From Halicephalobus mephisto (taxonomy: Eukaryota > Nematoda > Chromadorea > Rhabditida > Panagrolaimidae), in contig SWDT01000018.1 of NCBI GenBank assembly GCA_009193035.1, forward strand, positions 62,001-126,000: a stretch of 64,000 nt of DNA, written 5' to 3'. The position numbers were made by a program, and so were the translations under genes. The first letter of the stretch is position 1; every line of letters starts with the position of its first letter. This document shows, one piece after another, positions 23,319-34,300 of the stretch. Under the pieces are notes generated by a model. The model made no database searches, was not told the DNA's origin, and saw only the letters and a list, made by a program, of their open reading frames with translations.

Positions 23319-24521
23319 GTATTAATAATAATAATAATAATAATAGTATTAATAATAGTAGTATTAATAATAGTAGTATTAATAATAATAGTATTAATAA
23401 TAATAATAGTATTAATAATAATAGTATTAATAATAATAGTAGTATTAATAATAGTAGTATTAATAATAATAATGTTTTTATTTCTTTTGGAAGTTAGTTA
23501 TTAAATAATATAGAATCTTCAATTTGCAACTCAACTGTTTAGCTTAGATGAATAATTATTTTACTGATTTCTTATATATTGATGAATTTCGTTTCTTGTT
23601 ACTGTATTGCAGATGCCTTCTAAGTATCCAGCTACAGTTTTACTTTTACTTCCTTAAATCCAAACATTAAATTTTGAAGTTTATAGACAGCAAAAGATTG
23701 TCCAGAAATTGACACTTTTTTGATTTTTTTAATCCGGTTAATTATAAACTTGTTTCTAGTTCCTTATTCGTCAGCCCCACTTATCTTTCTCCAACTTGCC
23801 TTCTATCAACACTTTCAATGGGATATTGACGGCTTCTGGATCCATCATCTACGCCTACGAAGGTCTGGCTGTTGTTCTGCCTATAGAAAACAAAATAAAA
23901 AAACCCCATCAGATGCTTGGATTCTTCGGCGTCATCTCGACCGGAATTTCGAACGTAACTATATTCTACATTCTTTGTGGAATATTAGGCTACATAACAT
24001 ACGGTAACGACGTCAAAGGAAGTATTTCTTTGAATTTGCCTAACGATCCACTTTACTCCGTCTTGAAGGGCCTCTTAATCGTTGTTGTTTTTTTAGGATT
24101 TGTTCTTCAGCAATATGTCGTTATAGAATTGACGTTTCCAAAAGTCAGGAACTTTATGCTAAAAATTCTGAACAAAAACCAGGAGGTCAAAGTTTTAAGT
24201 TTAATCATAGAACTATTTTACAGAGCATTTTTGGTTTTTATTTGTATGATCGTGGCCATTACAGTACCCAATTTGGAAGACATAATTCCCCTCGTGGGGA
24301 TCGTCTGTGCAATGCTCATTGCTCTAGTCTTTCCTCCGATTATCGACACTCTTATTTTCCTGCCAAAGTTGTTGAGAAAATTTAAAAAATGCTCAGAAAA
24401 CAAGTTTTATTTTAAAATAAAAATTTTATTATTTTTGGTGAAAAATTCATTTTTGGTTTTCATAGGCATTTTCGGACTTATTGCTGGTCTTCAAGCGACT
24501 TTAGTGAGTTTATTCAAGTAA
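22382..24521 (+). CDS. SLC36-like proton-coupled amino-acid transporter
   Basis: Four exons, 22382-22482, 22553-22825, 22869-23118 and 23760-24521, give about 461 aa. The N-terminal cytoplasmic tail is polar. The first helix carries NFFRTLLGPGCLALPVAVKNAG, close to the family's conserved start (the G-x-G-x-x-x-x-P region of amino acid/auxin permeases). About ten further hydrophobic segments follow, with ASGSIIYAYEGLAVVLPIENKIKKP, matching the conserved AFEG-like helix 6 and the ENxMKxP loop of PAT transporters. The length fits the family (about 450-480 aa). It should move small amino acids, or related compounds, with protons across a plasma or lysosomal membrane; the substrate cannot be read from sequence. 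The third intron holds a 340-base microsatellite. Confidence 0.88.
23130..23475. repeat. Intronic microsatellite (TAATAG)n/(TAA)n
   Basis: This is about 345 bases of TAATAG repeats grading into TAA and ATTAATAATAG units, inside the third intron of the SLC36-like gene. A long hydrophobic frame running through it is only the repeat being translated. Confidence 0.97.
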
Positions 24522-25020
24522 AGTAGATATAAAAATTACAAAATGATATTATTCATAAACTTGTCTAAAATTTAAAATCCCTGAAAATAAATTGTATAGT
24601 GATTCTAGAGGAAGTTTTCAAAACTAATTTTGTCATTGCGGATTATCCGTCGGGTAATTTTTAAATAGAAAATTCGCGTATCTGTCTCTCGGGGTTGTAG
24701 TTATTAGATTTCATTGGATTGTAAACAGAATTTTGATGATGTATAAACATTTTTAATCTGATCTACAAATACACAAAGACAAATATTTCGTTCAAAATCA
24801 TTTCGGCGCTACAACGCAGACAATACATAACTTTAGAAATTTAAATAAAAATCCAAAAATTGAGAAGAATGGAATTTGAAGAAAACTAAAAAACTAAACA
24901 AATTTGAAAATGTGAAACTCATAGGAAAGAATACTTTTTCAAAAATCGTTGTCGGTAGTTAGTGACTTTGGTATCAATGCTAAGTTAAGTCAGTTCGAAT
25001 GTACATGAATTTTTATTTCT
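24522..25020. other. Intergenic stretch downstream of the SLC36-like gene
   Basis: No gene is seen. AATAAA occurs at about 24586 and is a plausible polyadenylation signal for the transporter. The rest is A/T-rich and unremarkable until the SecA-like 3' fragment begins. Confidence 0.45.
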
Positions 25021-25251
25021 GAGAATAATGTAATCAATAAGGAAGCAAAACCTTCTAATGATGTGAATATCTGTTCAGAAACCCATGAAGTCTATTTGTG
25101 TCCTTGTCAACAAGACTTCGAAGAAAATACTGGATTATTTCGAACAGAAGAAGGAAAAAATTCCATCCGTCTTCCAAACTTATGTTATAATCTCAAAACA
25201 TTGTTCAACAGTTTGTCAAATAAAGAAACCTTAAGACAAATGATATTTTAA
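25021..25251 (+). pseudogene. Broken copy of the 3' end of the SecA-like gene
   Basis: The translated stretch reads EVYLCPCQQDFEENTGL, then EEGKNS, and ends KETLRQMIF. The intact gene near 21960-22145 reads NLYLCQQDFQENTGL, then EEGKPT, and ends EETMRNMILKEL. The upstream bases AAGTAATCAATTACAAAACA of the parent are also recognisable here in degraded form (about 25028-25055). Only the last ~65 residues are present, no splice-compatible 5' part is visible, and the match is diverged, so this is an old partial duplicate about 2.9 kb downstream of its parent. Confidence 0.8.
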
Positions 25252-25312
25252 AAGTTACAATTTTGCATTTTCTAAGACGTTTTATTAATGATGAAATATC
25301 ATAATTACATAA

Positions 25313-27898
25313 TCAATGAAATTCGGTGGTGTCCGCGTGGCCGTTAGAGGAGTCTTGGACTTGATTTCGGTTTCCTGGTCTCTTTTTCTGCTTTGGAGTC
25401 ATGGGGAAATATTGTAATGATGGAACTTTTTCGATCATATTCATGGCCCACTTTGGGTAAAGATAGATATCCCGGTTTGAAGGACCGAGATCGTGAGCTA
25501 CTCCTCTCTCGCGGAGTCCTCTTTCTTCCCTTGTTGCTCCAGGAACAGTATTATCCAGAATACAAGCGATCGAAGCTCCAACGAACATTTCCAAAGTCAG
25601 AATGACTTGGAGAGCTTGGTCCAGGGTGTTGACTCCGGTGTTCACTGGGTGTCTTTTGAAGTAACCTAAATAGATAAGAAATTGATCGATTTCCAACACA
25701 ACTCTCACCTGGGATAACCAACCCGCAAACTAACGCAAAACCCAAGATTCCCATGTTTCTTGAATTTTTCAAATCCACAGACTGCACATTGGCAATGGCG
25801 ACTCCAGAAACCATGGCCATGGATGAACCTAGAACCCCTCCGACAAGTGGAATGGGAATAGTGGAAAGAATAGCCCCGACTTTCGTAAATAACCCTAACA
25901 ATATCAGCCAGCAACCCGCAACAACTAAAGTGGTTCTAGAAGCAACTCTGGTGATTCCAATTACTCCAATGTTTTCAGTATGGGTCGTCAACCCGACTCC
26001 AGGTCCTAACCATCCGGAAATAAAAGACCCAAAGGCTTCAGTGAAAATCCCTCTGTTGATAGCATGAGAAGGAGGAGGTCGTTCTTGGGAAATCCGAGCG
26101 ATAGCATGGTAGTCACCTACGGATTCAAAGACTGAAGCCATTGCTGACACTAGAAAACCGCAGAATAGCCCTGCATGGAACTTTGGGGGACCATATTGCC
26201 CTGAAGAACAGATTTTTACTGACAAAATCCCAAGTAGTCGACATACCTGGATATGGTACGGCAACCCAAGCAGCGTTCTTGATAGCTTCAATGTTCTGGG
26301 GCTGATCTGTCCTAGCGGCACTATCAGGAGAAACCAGATTAGTGACGGTTAGGAATACGCAAAACAGCCAAGAAATGATTATTGCAATAAGATATGGATA
26401 TTGCCCGAAAATATGAACTTTGTACCAATGGAATCTGCCTTTTTTTATCCCCGGAAGTGGAACACGGACTTCTGCTAGATAGAGGGTAGTTGCGAAGAGA
26501 GTAAGAGCTTGACTGTAAAGATCCCATGACTATATCTTCAATTAAAATGCATTGATGCTATTATGTAGCGGAGAATTAAAAAGTTCAGTTGTTCTAAAAA
26601 CAGACTCACATGATAGCGACCCAATGTTGTTCGATCTTATCTATAGTAGATGGCATGGTAGAGATCATCAACAACAATATCAAAGGACTGACGGTCATCG
26701 GCCCAATGAACTTTGTTAACTTCCCGACAATTCCGGTTGCGGCGATAATCATTGGGACACAACAACTTGTCAGTAAACATCCCTGTATAATTTGTAGTTT
26801 TTCCTCATAAACTGATGGATCTACATGAGTAGTGATATTTGCGTTGCATTTGTACTCTGGTAAATTGACAAAGGCGATGATTGAAGGAACATATGCAAAG
26901 GCTGTTCCTTGAAGAAGTGCTAATCTCATCCCCAAGGTCGTTTGAATAATGGTATTGATGCCGGAACAGATGAAAGTTGAGGAAATTAATCTGACTCTAA
27001 CGTAATTGATATCAGCTCCAGGACAAACAAGATCGGCAATCCAGAAGGGAACCACGAGTAAAGCACTCACGCAAACCATCACTTGCTGGAAAGGAACACA
27101 ATTAGGTCCCGGAACGAATAATGATTATTACAAATTTTATAAAGAATATTAATTATAGTATTTTAAATAAAAATTCCGTGTTATGAAACTCGTGTCCCAG
27201 ACATGTTTCAATTCACCAGTTAAAATTAAATAAAAAATACTTTTAAGAATGTAATCGGACTTGTAGATTCTGAATCTGAAGTCAGAATTAATAATTAACC
27301 TTCAGAATCCTGGATTCTGACTTCAGATTCAGAATCTACAAGTTTAGGAAATTTATTTTAAATACTTGTTATCCAAGTGCAAAGAAATCTAAAATTTATT
27401 ATATGAAACTTGTGTCTCAGACATGTTTCAATTCACCAGTTAAAATTAAATAAAAAGTACTCTTAAGAATGTAATCGGACTTGTAGATTCTGAATCTGAA
27501 GTCAGAATTAATAGTTAACCTTCAGAATCCTTGATTCTGTAGACTAACCCCTTCTTCTAAGAATACCTCGATTTTCGTCCAAAAAGTTTATAAAAAAGTG
27601 AAAATTTATTTAAAATAATTTCTAAAATTTCAGTAAAAAAATTATTTCAAATATTTTTTAGATTTTCGAATTAAAGTTGTTGGGATTAAAACACATTTGT
27701 CACACAATTAAAAATTTAACAAACTATATTATTTCTAAAATCACTCACCTGAAACCCAAAAAGCAAAGCCAGATGCCAAGGAATAGGATCATCTGCTTTG
27801 TAAAACTTCCTCTGGATAGTTTTGTTCTTCTTCGGAATTTCCTCGAGTTCCATATTAGTTTCTAAAGGAACTATGGAATTTACTTTAATATTCGTCAT
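25313..27898 (-). CDS. SLC23/NAT-family nucleobase-ascorbate transporter
   Basis: Five exons, 27749-27898, 26610-27085, 26247-26512, 25709-26200 and 25313-25665, join in phase to about 578 aa. The acceptor of exon 3 was placed at 26513-26514 because it restores frame as HWVAI-x-QALTLFATTLYLAEV. Family hallmarks are seen in order: PWHLALLFGFQQVMVCVSALLVVPF (helix 1), LLQGTAFAYVPS, EQHWVAI, AMASVFESVGDYHA with the Glu typical of the NAT signature, INRGIFTEAFGS, then TENIGVIGITRVASR, and a proline-linked hydrophobic pair before the tail. Membrane segments number about 12-14. Human relatives SVCT1/2 carry ascorbate with sodium and SLC23A4-type carriers move nucleobases; which applies here is not decided. 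The long first intron carries dispersed repeat copy B. Confidence 0.92.
27180..27685. repeat. Dispersed ~500 bp repeat with internal hairpin, copy B
   Basis: This has the same two-subunit structure as the block at 2740-3240, in the same orientation, with high identity over most of its length. It includes the hairpin built from GATTCTGAATCTGAAGTCAG and its reverse complement (about 27265-27345). It sits in the first intron of the SLC23 gene. Confidence 0.8.
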
Positions 27899-28480
27899 TT
27901 AAAAAAAAATAAAAATCACAAAATGTCAGTATAGTTGGGAATCACTGATTTTTCGTAAAATTAAATATTATTAAAACTGTCGTAAAATTATTCAAATCCG
28001 TTTTTTGTGTAAAGGCTTAGTGGAAGAACGAGTCAAAATTATAAAATAAAATTAAAGATTTTTCAAAATTGATTAGAACAGATAAAAAATATAAAATATT
28101 TAAATACAAATTTAATTTCATTTTAGTCAAAAAAAACGTAAATCAATAATTCGGAAATAGAAATCCAAAAGTCACACTTCTATCTCCCAGCTGAATTCGT
28201 GTCGAAATGAAGACCAATGAAACCACAAATCCTTTTGTTTCCATCAACAAAAAATTGTAAACATGCTCGTGTTTTTACTTTGATCGTTAAAAAATGAAAA
28301 ACAAAAATTTTTAGTTAAAATGGATCTGAAAATCAAACAGGTCAATTTGACCTTGATTGGGCACTATTTCGAATTGATTATCGATCAGGAGATAACAAGA
28401 ACAAATTAGTTCTTTGTCAAATGACGTTGTAGACAGTTTTTTAATTTCAATACAAGTTTTATTTTTTATTTTTCAAAAAA
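27899..28480. other. Intergenic A/T-rich stretch
   Basis: This lies between the 5' end of the SLC23 gene and the 3' end of the secreted His/Pro-rich gene, both minus-strand. I see no gene or repeat. Confidence 0.4.
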
Positions 28481-29221
28481 TTATTTTCGTCCAGGAGCAC
28501 CTCGTAAATTTGCAGGTTTGTTGTTCGGATCCCCGAAAAGTCCTCCAGGAGGCAGAGCAGGGGGAGCCGGAGGGGGTGGTGGAGGAGGAGGAGCTGGTGG
28601 TGGAACAGGGGCTGGAGGGGGTGCTGGATTGTTTCTGGCGAAAGTTCTAGCTCCAGTGGTGTCTACATCTGTCGGGATATTGGACGGAGGAGGAGCTCTT
28701 TGACTAGGTTGCATTTGATTTGGAGATGCTGAAATGATTGTTTTACAATCAATGATATTTTAATAATTTAAAAACTCACGTATTTGGTTGAACTGATTTC
28801 CATTAGGACCTTGTTGTTGGGGTCCAGGCCCTTGCCAGCCACTCTGGGGTCCAGGACCTCGAGGCACAGGTCCTTGCCAGCCACCCTGAGGTCCAGGGCC
28901 TCGAGGCACAGGTCCTTGCCATCCTCCCATCGGTACTGGTCCCATAGGACCCACGCCACCAGGACCGAAATCTTCATAATCATCAAATCTATGTCTATTA
29001 TGATGTCGATGATGATGTCGATGTCGATGTCGGTGACGATGCTTACGATGCGGTCTATGTCCTCCCCATCCAGGATCCGGACCAAAACCAGGCATAGGGG
29101 GACCTGTCTGATGGGGCATAACTGCTGACAAGATCCCCCCAACAATCTGAGTTGGATCTATTTGGAAATCAGCATAGTGAATGGAAAGTAAAATAATTAT
29201 AAAATTGAAAAGAATCCGCAT
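28481..29221 (-). CDS. Secreted His-rich, Gly/Pro-rich repeat protein
   Basis: Two exons, 28780-29221 and 28481-28728, joined in phase 1, give about 229 aa. The N-terminus is a signal peptide (MRILFNFIIILLSIHYADF). A His/Arg cluster (HRPHRKHRHRHRHRHHHR) follows at about residues 54-75, then an acidic DDYEDFG. Next come three tandem copies of a GWQGPVPRGPGPQ-type 14-15 aa unit, and the second exon adds a poly-Pro run (PPPPPPPPAPPALPPGG). The composition suggests an extracellular, possibly cuticle- or metal-associated, disordered protein; His clusters often bind Zn, Cu or Ni, but this is inference. It is low-complexity and probably fast-evolving. Confidence 0.78.
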
Positions 29222-29516
29222 TGTAGAAGAAAACCAAATGCGTCTACATAAAAATTAACTTCGTTAAAGAAAGAACTAATTTGGAATCAATGTTATTTGT
29301 CAAAAAGAACAAAGACATGACGACATTGATCGACGAAATTCTGACAAACAGAAAAATTCTTTTTTGATGTAGTCCCTAGAGTTCACACGAAATATCCTAT
29401 ACCCCACTGAATCCAAGTCTTGTAAATATTCACTGTATTCTGATACATACACTCAAACCAATCACATCAACAAGGTTAGTAAATCAACAGATTTCAATTC
29501 ATAGTCCAAAGTACCG
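29222..29516. other. Short intergenic region
   Basis: This is presumed promoter of the secreted His/Pro-rich gene and 3' flank of the next upstream minus-strand gene. No motif could be assigned. Confidence 0.35.
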
Positions 29517-29984
29517 TTAGTGACGTTTGTCATTCTTTATGGTGTGATAATTGCTCTCAGAATTCTTCGTCTCCGTCGACAGATTCAAAGATACAGAATG
29601 GAATTCGATTGCCTCCACACAGGATTCTGTTTTGCAAAAGTTCTGGGTGGTTTCGTGGAGATCAGGAAAGGACCCGGTATAGCTGTATTTGCTGAGGTTG
29701 ACAGCCGATTTGTTGGCCTTTTTCTTGTTCTTTCGTGACCTAGAATGGATGAAGACCAATAAACAGGTACTTTGATGAGAGGAAATCACAAAAAAGGACT
29801 TTGATCGACGGAAACTAATTCATAGTTATAAATACACTAATTTTTAATCATCTTTTTTAATATTAGTAATTCATATATCAAAATCCTCTAGAAATTAACG
29901 TAAAACCACTTACTTTACATATCTCCAGATGGCAACAGCAGAAGCGACGGCTAGAGTCGTCAGAATCATAAGTACAGAAGCACA
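29517..29984 (-). CDS. Partial gene model: short single-TM protein, 3' exons
   Basis: Two minus-strand exons join cleanly: 29914-29984, a membrane helix CASVLMILTTLAVASAVAIW followed by RYVK, and 29517-29739, a basic juxtamembrane patch (SRKNKKKANK) followed by a Ser/Thr-rich tail with a stop at 29517. A helix followed by positive charges predicts a single-pass protein with the tail in the cytosol. A possible upstream exon around 30030-30090 (FSALKILASFVSEKLH) has a good donor but its frame is closed upstream, so the start is not resolved. The family is not recognised. Confidence 0.45.
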
Positions 29985-30594
29985 CTGAAATTCGATCTTC
30001 ATATATTATTAATTTATATGAAAACTCACGTGTAACTTCTCAGAAACAAATGATGCTAAAATCTTCAGTGCAGAGAACGGAAGAACCGTAGGAAGAGATC
30101 AGTCACAAAGAGTCCCACAATCATCAGCGATCTAAAGGAAGCTGCAGGTTGCGAAAAAAGATTTGATTTTTTGTAGGACTTGATAATAGGGTTTAAACCG
30201 TCTGAGGTTTTACGATTGCTTAAAAGACCATCCAATCAGTCGACGTGATAACAGTGCAATAAAAGGTCGGAATAACGAGTCATTGATCCAGTTGCTCCGT
30301 TGAGTCTGATTTTATAATTGACATCCTGGAAAATCTCCTCGAATATCTTCTTTTATCGTTATTATCGTGTTTGAATAGTGTATCCTAGGCTATATATAGT
30401 AAGAATATAAGTTTTTCACCACAACAGGAAACTGCAACAACGAACATGAACGTTTCAATTTTTCTTTGACTATCCGTGTTCCAAAACATTGCGATTATTA
30501 TTTTTATTTCCTTCCAAAATAAATCTTAACAATTTTAACAAATAGAATAAAGAATTATCAATGACGAAATCAGTTTCTAAAAATATTTTATTTT
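29985..30594. other. Probable 5' part of the single-TM gene, unresolved
   Basis: The region has somewhat higher complexity than ordinary intergenic DNA and includes one donor-like site at about 30030 on the minus strand, but I could not build a consistent first exon. Confidence 0.3.
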
Positions 30595-30921
30595 TCAGTG
30601 ATTTCGAAACAACAGAAAATTACTAATTTTAACATCATTATTAGCACCTGGTGCAATCTCTGATCTTATGTAGCCTATATTTTCGATTATCTTTACTGTA
30701 TTATTAAAAATTTCTGCAAGTTTTTCATCCGTTAATGAGAGCCTTGATGAAGAAGTTGATGACAGGGTTGATAAAGAAGTTGATGACAGGGTTGATGAAG
30801 AAGTTGATGACAGGGTTGATGAAATGCTATTGTTATTTTTTCTTCCAAATTGACCAAAAATAAAAGTTAATTCAAAAGTGTAATTTGTCAAATACAGTAT
30901 TTTTAAAAATAAAATTTTCAA
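30595..30921 (-). CDS. Doubtful ORF with 8-aa Ser/Thr/Leu repeats
   Basis: This frame of 108 aa contains about four copies of an 8-residue SSTLSSTS-type unit, coded by a 24-base direct repeat (about 30740-30825) that preserves frame. It begins with a hydrophobic stretch and ends SNFLLFRNH. A period divisible by three in an open frame mildly favours coding, but the flanks are very A/T-rich and no splice partner was found. Confidence 0.25.
   Translation of the reverse strand: MKILFLKILYLTNYTFELTFIFGQFGRKNNNSISSTLSSTSSSTLSSTSLSTLSSTSSSRLSLTDEKLAEIFNNTVKIIENIGYIRSEIAPGANNDVKISNFLLFRNH
30735..30828. repeat. 24-bp tandem repeat
   Basis: About 3.5 direct copies of GATGAAGAAGTTGATGACAG plus GGTT are present, with one or two differences between copies. 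Confidence 0.9.
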
Positions 30922-31353
30922 TTAAAAATAAAATTTTTTAAATTTAATAATTTTCTGTAAAAAATAAAATTTATATAAAATTAATTTACAAAAATAGAGT
31001 AATAATCATGTATCAAAAAAATTAAAAATTCTCTCCGGGATATTTTGCGGAATTTAGAAACTTAAAAATCCCTCAGGGACTTTTGGATTTTGCAGAATTT
31101 TAAATTTTTATTTCCATGATACAAATTTTTAAAATAATTTTAAATTTTTAAAATAATTTTAAATTTTTAAACAATTTTAAATTTTTAAATAATTTTAAAT
31201 TTTTAAAATAATTTTAAATTTTTAAACAATTTTAAATTTAATAAAAAATCGAAATTTTATTTTTATTTTTATTCAAAAATAACTCCACACTAAATACAGT
31301 ATCCCTTTTAGTAGGTAAAAATATGCTTACAGAATCTTCCTAAATTACAGTAA
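30922..31353. repeat. AT-rich low-complexity region
   Basis: This region is dominated by TTTTAAATTTTTAAA-like repeats at about 31085-31260. Apart from the 3' flank of the Hsp70/actin-like gene, nothing is recognisable. Confidence 0.6.
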
Positions 31354-34300
31354 TCATAAAATAGTACATGGCGGGATGGTAGAAGTGGTTTCTGGAAGGG
31401 TTTTTTCGTCGATGAATTCTTTCGAAACATACACGGATGGGGATGAAGTGTCTCCGGCGCAGGTTCTGGCTTTGAGAACAGCCCCTTTCATGTAATTGTC
31501 ACTGGCATACGGTACCATTGCCACTGACCGGTACCCTAATCCGACCATTAAAAATGTTTCGTGAATTTTGTAGTCAAAAAATTTTTCCAAAACTAATCGA
31601 TTTCCTGCAGCTTCAATTATGAAATTTTCACAGAATCTGTCTCCCAACAAATCGTCCCGAAGTTGTTTCAAGTCATCTACAGTAACCATATGTTCGATGC
31701 CTGTTCCGTCGATTCTCCCCTCGTGACATCTGACTAGTTGTCCGTTGACTTGCTTCCACAAAATCCCAATGACGTAAGTGTCACGATCAAGGATGACCGC
31801 GACGTTCTCATAGGGGGAGTAATTCATGTAAAGTTGAGTAAGTAAGTAAACTTGAAGACCTTCGAACTTGTCTATGAAGTACACAGATTCGAAACCCATA
31901 TCCGAAACCGCCGAATTTAATTGAATCTGCTGATTTTGAGTAAGATCTCCGGCAAAAACGACCCACTTGACATCTCCAATAATTTTGGATCGAAGATAAT
32001 TCAGAATATTGACGACAGAGAGCTTCAGATTCGAGTCATCTGAAAAATAAAAAATTTCCTTAGGATGATTGTAATTTTTAGAAATGTTTTACTTTTTCGT
32101 TTCAGGAGTATTTTAGTATTAACATCGAAAAACGAATTTTTTCGTATCGAGATTATGTTGTTTATTATTTTATATTTTCTCTTTAGAATCGAGAATAGTT
32201 GAAATTCTTTTTAGTCAGAAATTAATTTTTTCTACTTTTTATATTTAACATTATTGATCGGAACAGCGATAATGACATCGATCAGAAAGGCTGCTGACAA
32301 TTTTAACAAAGATTTATCATGTTATTATTCACGTCCCAGAGTAATATGCGAAAGGAAGCGTTTCCTAGTACTTATCCCACTTAGAGTATTTATTCAGTGA
32401 TTCCTGTGTCCCAAGCCTCATCTTATTCATTTGGAATATCCGAATAAACGTGCCTATTTTATTCTGGTCTCGACGTGAACAGTTATGTTTGTATTTTATA
32501 ACGTGTTTATGGTAATGTTCAATGTTGGATCGTGCACTATTCATTTGAGTGGAAGCCACATAATATTGGTCCTGAAGGGAAATGCCTTGAGGAATAACGA
32601 AAGAATTACAATAATGCGCTAGTGGGAAATTAAAAGCAATTGTCTGTAAGGATCAACCATCAAGAGGAACGGGATCGCCAAGTTTATCAGATGAAGTCGA
32701 AAATTCATAATATATAGTAACGATGAATGATTGCAAATGGAAGTTTGTTTTTCAACTTATTCATTAACACGTGCCGATATAGATATCGAAAAACAAACTT
32801 CCATATGTAATCATTCATCGTTACTATATATTATGCGAATTTTTGACTTAATCCAATCAACTTGACGATCCTGTTCCTCTTGACGATCGATCCTTGCAGA
32901 CAACCGCTTTTAAATAAATTACACAATAATTTATCGGAGTTGTGTTGTATATTCCGTCTTCGGTTTAATAAACCAATTTTGTACCTTTCTTCTCTACACA
33001 TGGACCAGGAACCCCTAACCACGATCTAACACTTAATTGCCCAAGTTTGAGTTCGAAATGAATCAAACACAATTTTCCGAACAATTATCTAACGTCTGCT
33101 CATTTGGCGGAAATAAAGTATTATTAATTTTTTAATAATACAAGTTTGATGAATATAAAAAATAGTCATATGAAAATTATAATTATTGTATTAATTGAAG
33201 ACAAAATTTCGAATTTACTTACCTGCAGGAGGAAATTTGTGATTAGTCTGTTTTCCGGACTTTGGGTTAACTTCAATAGCTTGAAGATCAAGCAGATCAA
33301 TGACCAGAGCAACGTCGATTGGACGGGCATAACACCACCAAGGCTGAAAATCAGAAGATTACTGTAGGATTAAATTGAAATCTTGTGCTTTTTTTATTTT
33401 TTAAAATCGAAAACAATGTATTTTACGTCATACGAAATTTTTAAAAAAGGATTATTGTCCCGTGATTTATTCGTAGTTTGAACTAAAAAGTAATTAAATG
33501 TACAGCTTTGTGGGAAATTACACTTTCCTCGTGAGATGATTACTTATGAATTTTTTGTAACATAATGAATAGGTTAAAAAATTGGAAAATTTTCTTAATG
33601 ATATATAATAGAAAACTGAAAAAAGGTAAATGATAGAGTGAAGATAAATCAACAGAACATTAGAAAACACGGAAGTCGAAGAAACTTGGCCTAAAAATAA
33701 AAAAATTTTATTTAACAAATAAATTTCAAAAAATCCGGTCCTTTAAAAACGTATATATCATTTTTAACATTTTAAAATCCTCATTCAGATTTTTTCGTTT
33801 TTGTGTAAGGATTCTCTGAAGCAAGATAACTTAGAAAATCTCTAAATGCAGAATTTCATTTTTTATGTTTCTGATTACTTTCTCGAAAAAACTAATTAGA
33901 CACCTGTAATTTGCGAAAAAACATACCTAATTATTAAAACGAATTTTTAAAATTGACTAAATTAAACAAGAAAATGAACGTCTCCGAACTTTGAAGAAAA
34001 CGTAAAAAGTATTTTTCTCAATTTTTAACATGAAATTTTATCATTTATCTGTTTTTTTCGTTTTAGAAAAACATTCGACAAAAATGAAATAGATTTTTAA
34101 TGCTTATTTTAAGTTTTAAAATGATATACAATTTATTTCAAAAGACAAATATTCTGTATTATCAAAGTTGACAGAATTCGAAAATTAAAATTTTCGCGTT
34201 AAAAAATGATTTTAAAAATTTGGAATTTCCGTTCAAAGACACGATTTGAGAATTATGTTTTGAATCGAAAACTCAAATATCAAAATTCATGAATTTAAGT

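Noticed and set aside
23130..23475. CRISPR array
   Set aside because: The repeat units are 3-6 bases with no spacers; it is a microsatellite in a eukaryotic intron.
22884..23504. 206-codon hydrophobic plus-strand frame of Ile/Val repeats
   Set aside because: It is a TAATAG/TAA microsatellite translated through the third intron of the SLC36-like gene; the real exon ends at 23118.
26513..26609. Frameshift in the SLC23 gene between exons 2 and 3
   Set aside because: An acceptor 18 bases further in (TTTACAG before 26512) restores the frame and matches the family pattern, so no frameshift is needed.
28518..28703. Gly-rich plus-strand frame
   Set aside because: It is the antisense of the poly-Pro exon of the secreted His/Pro-rich gene.
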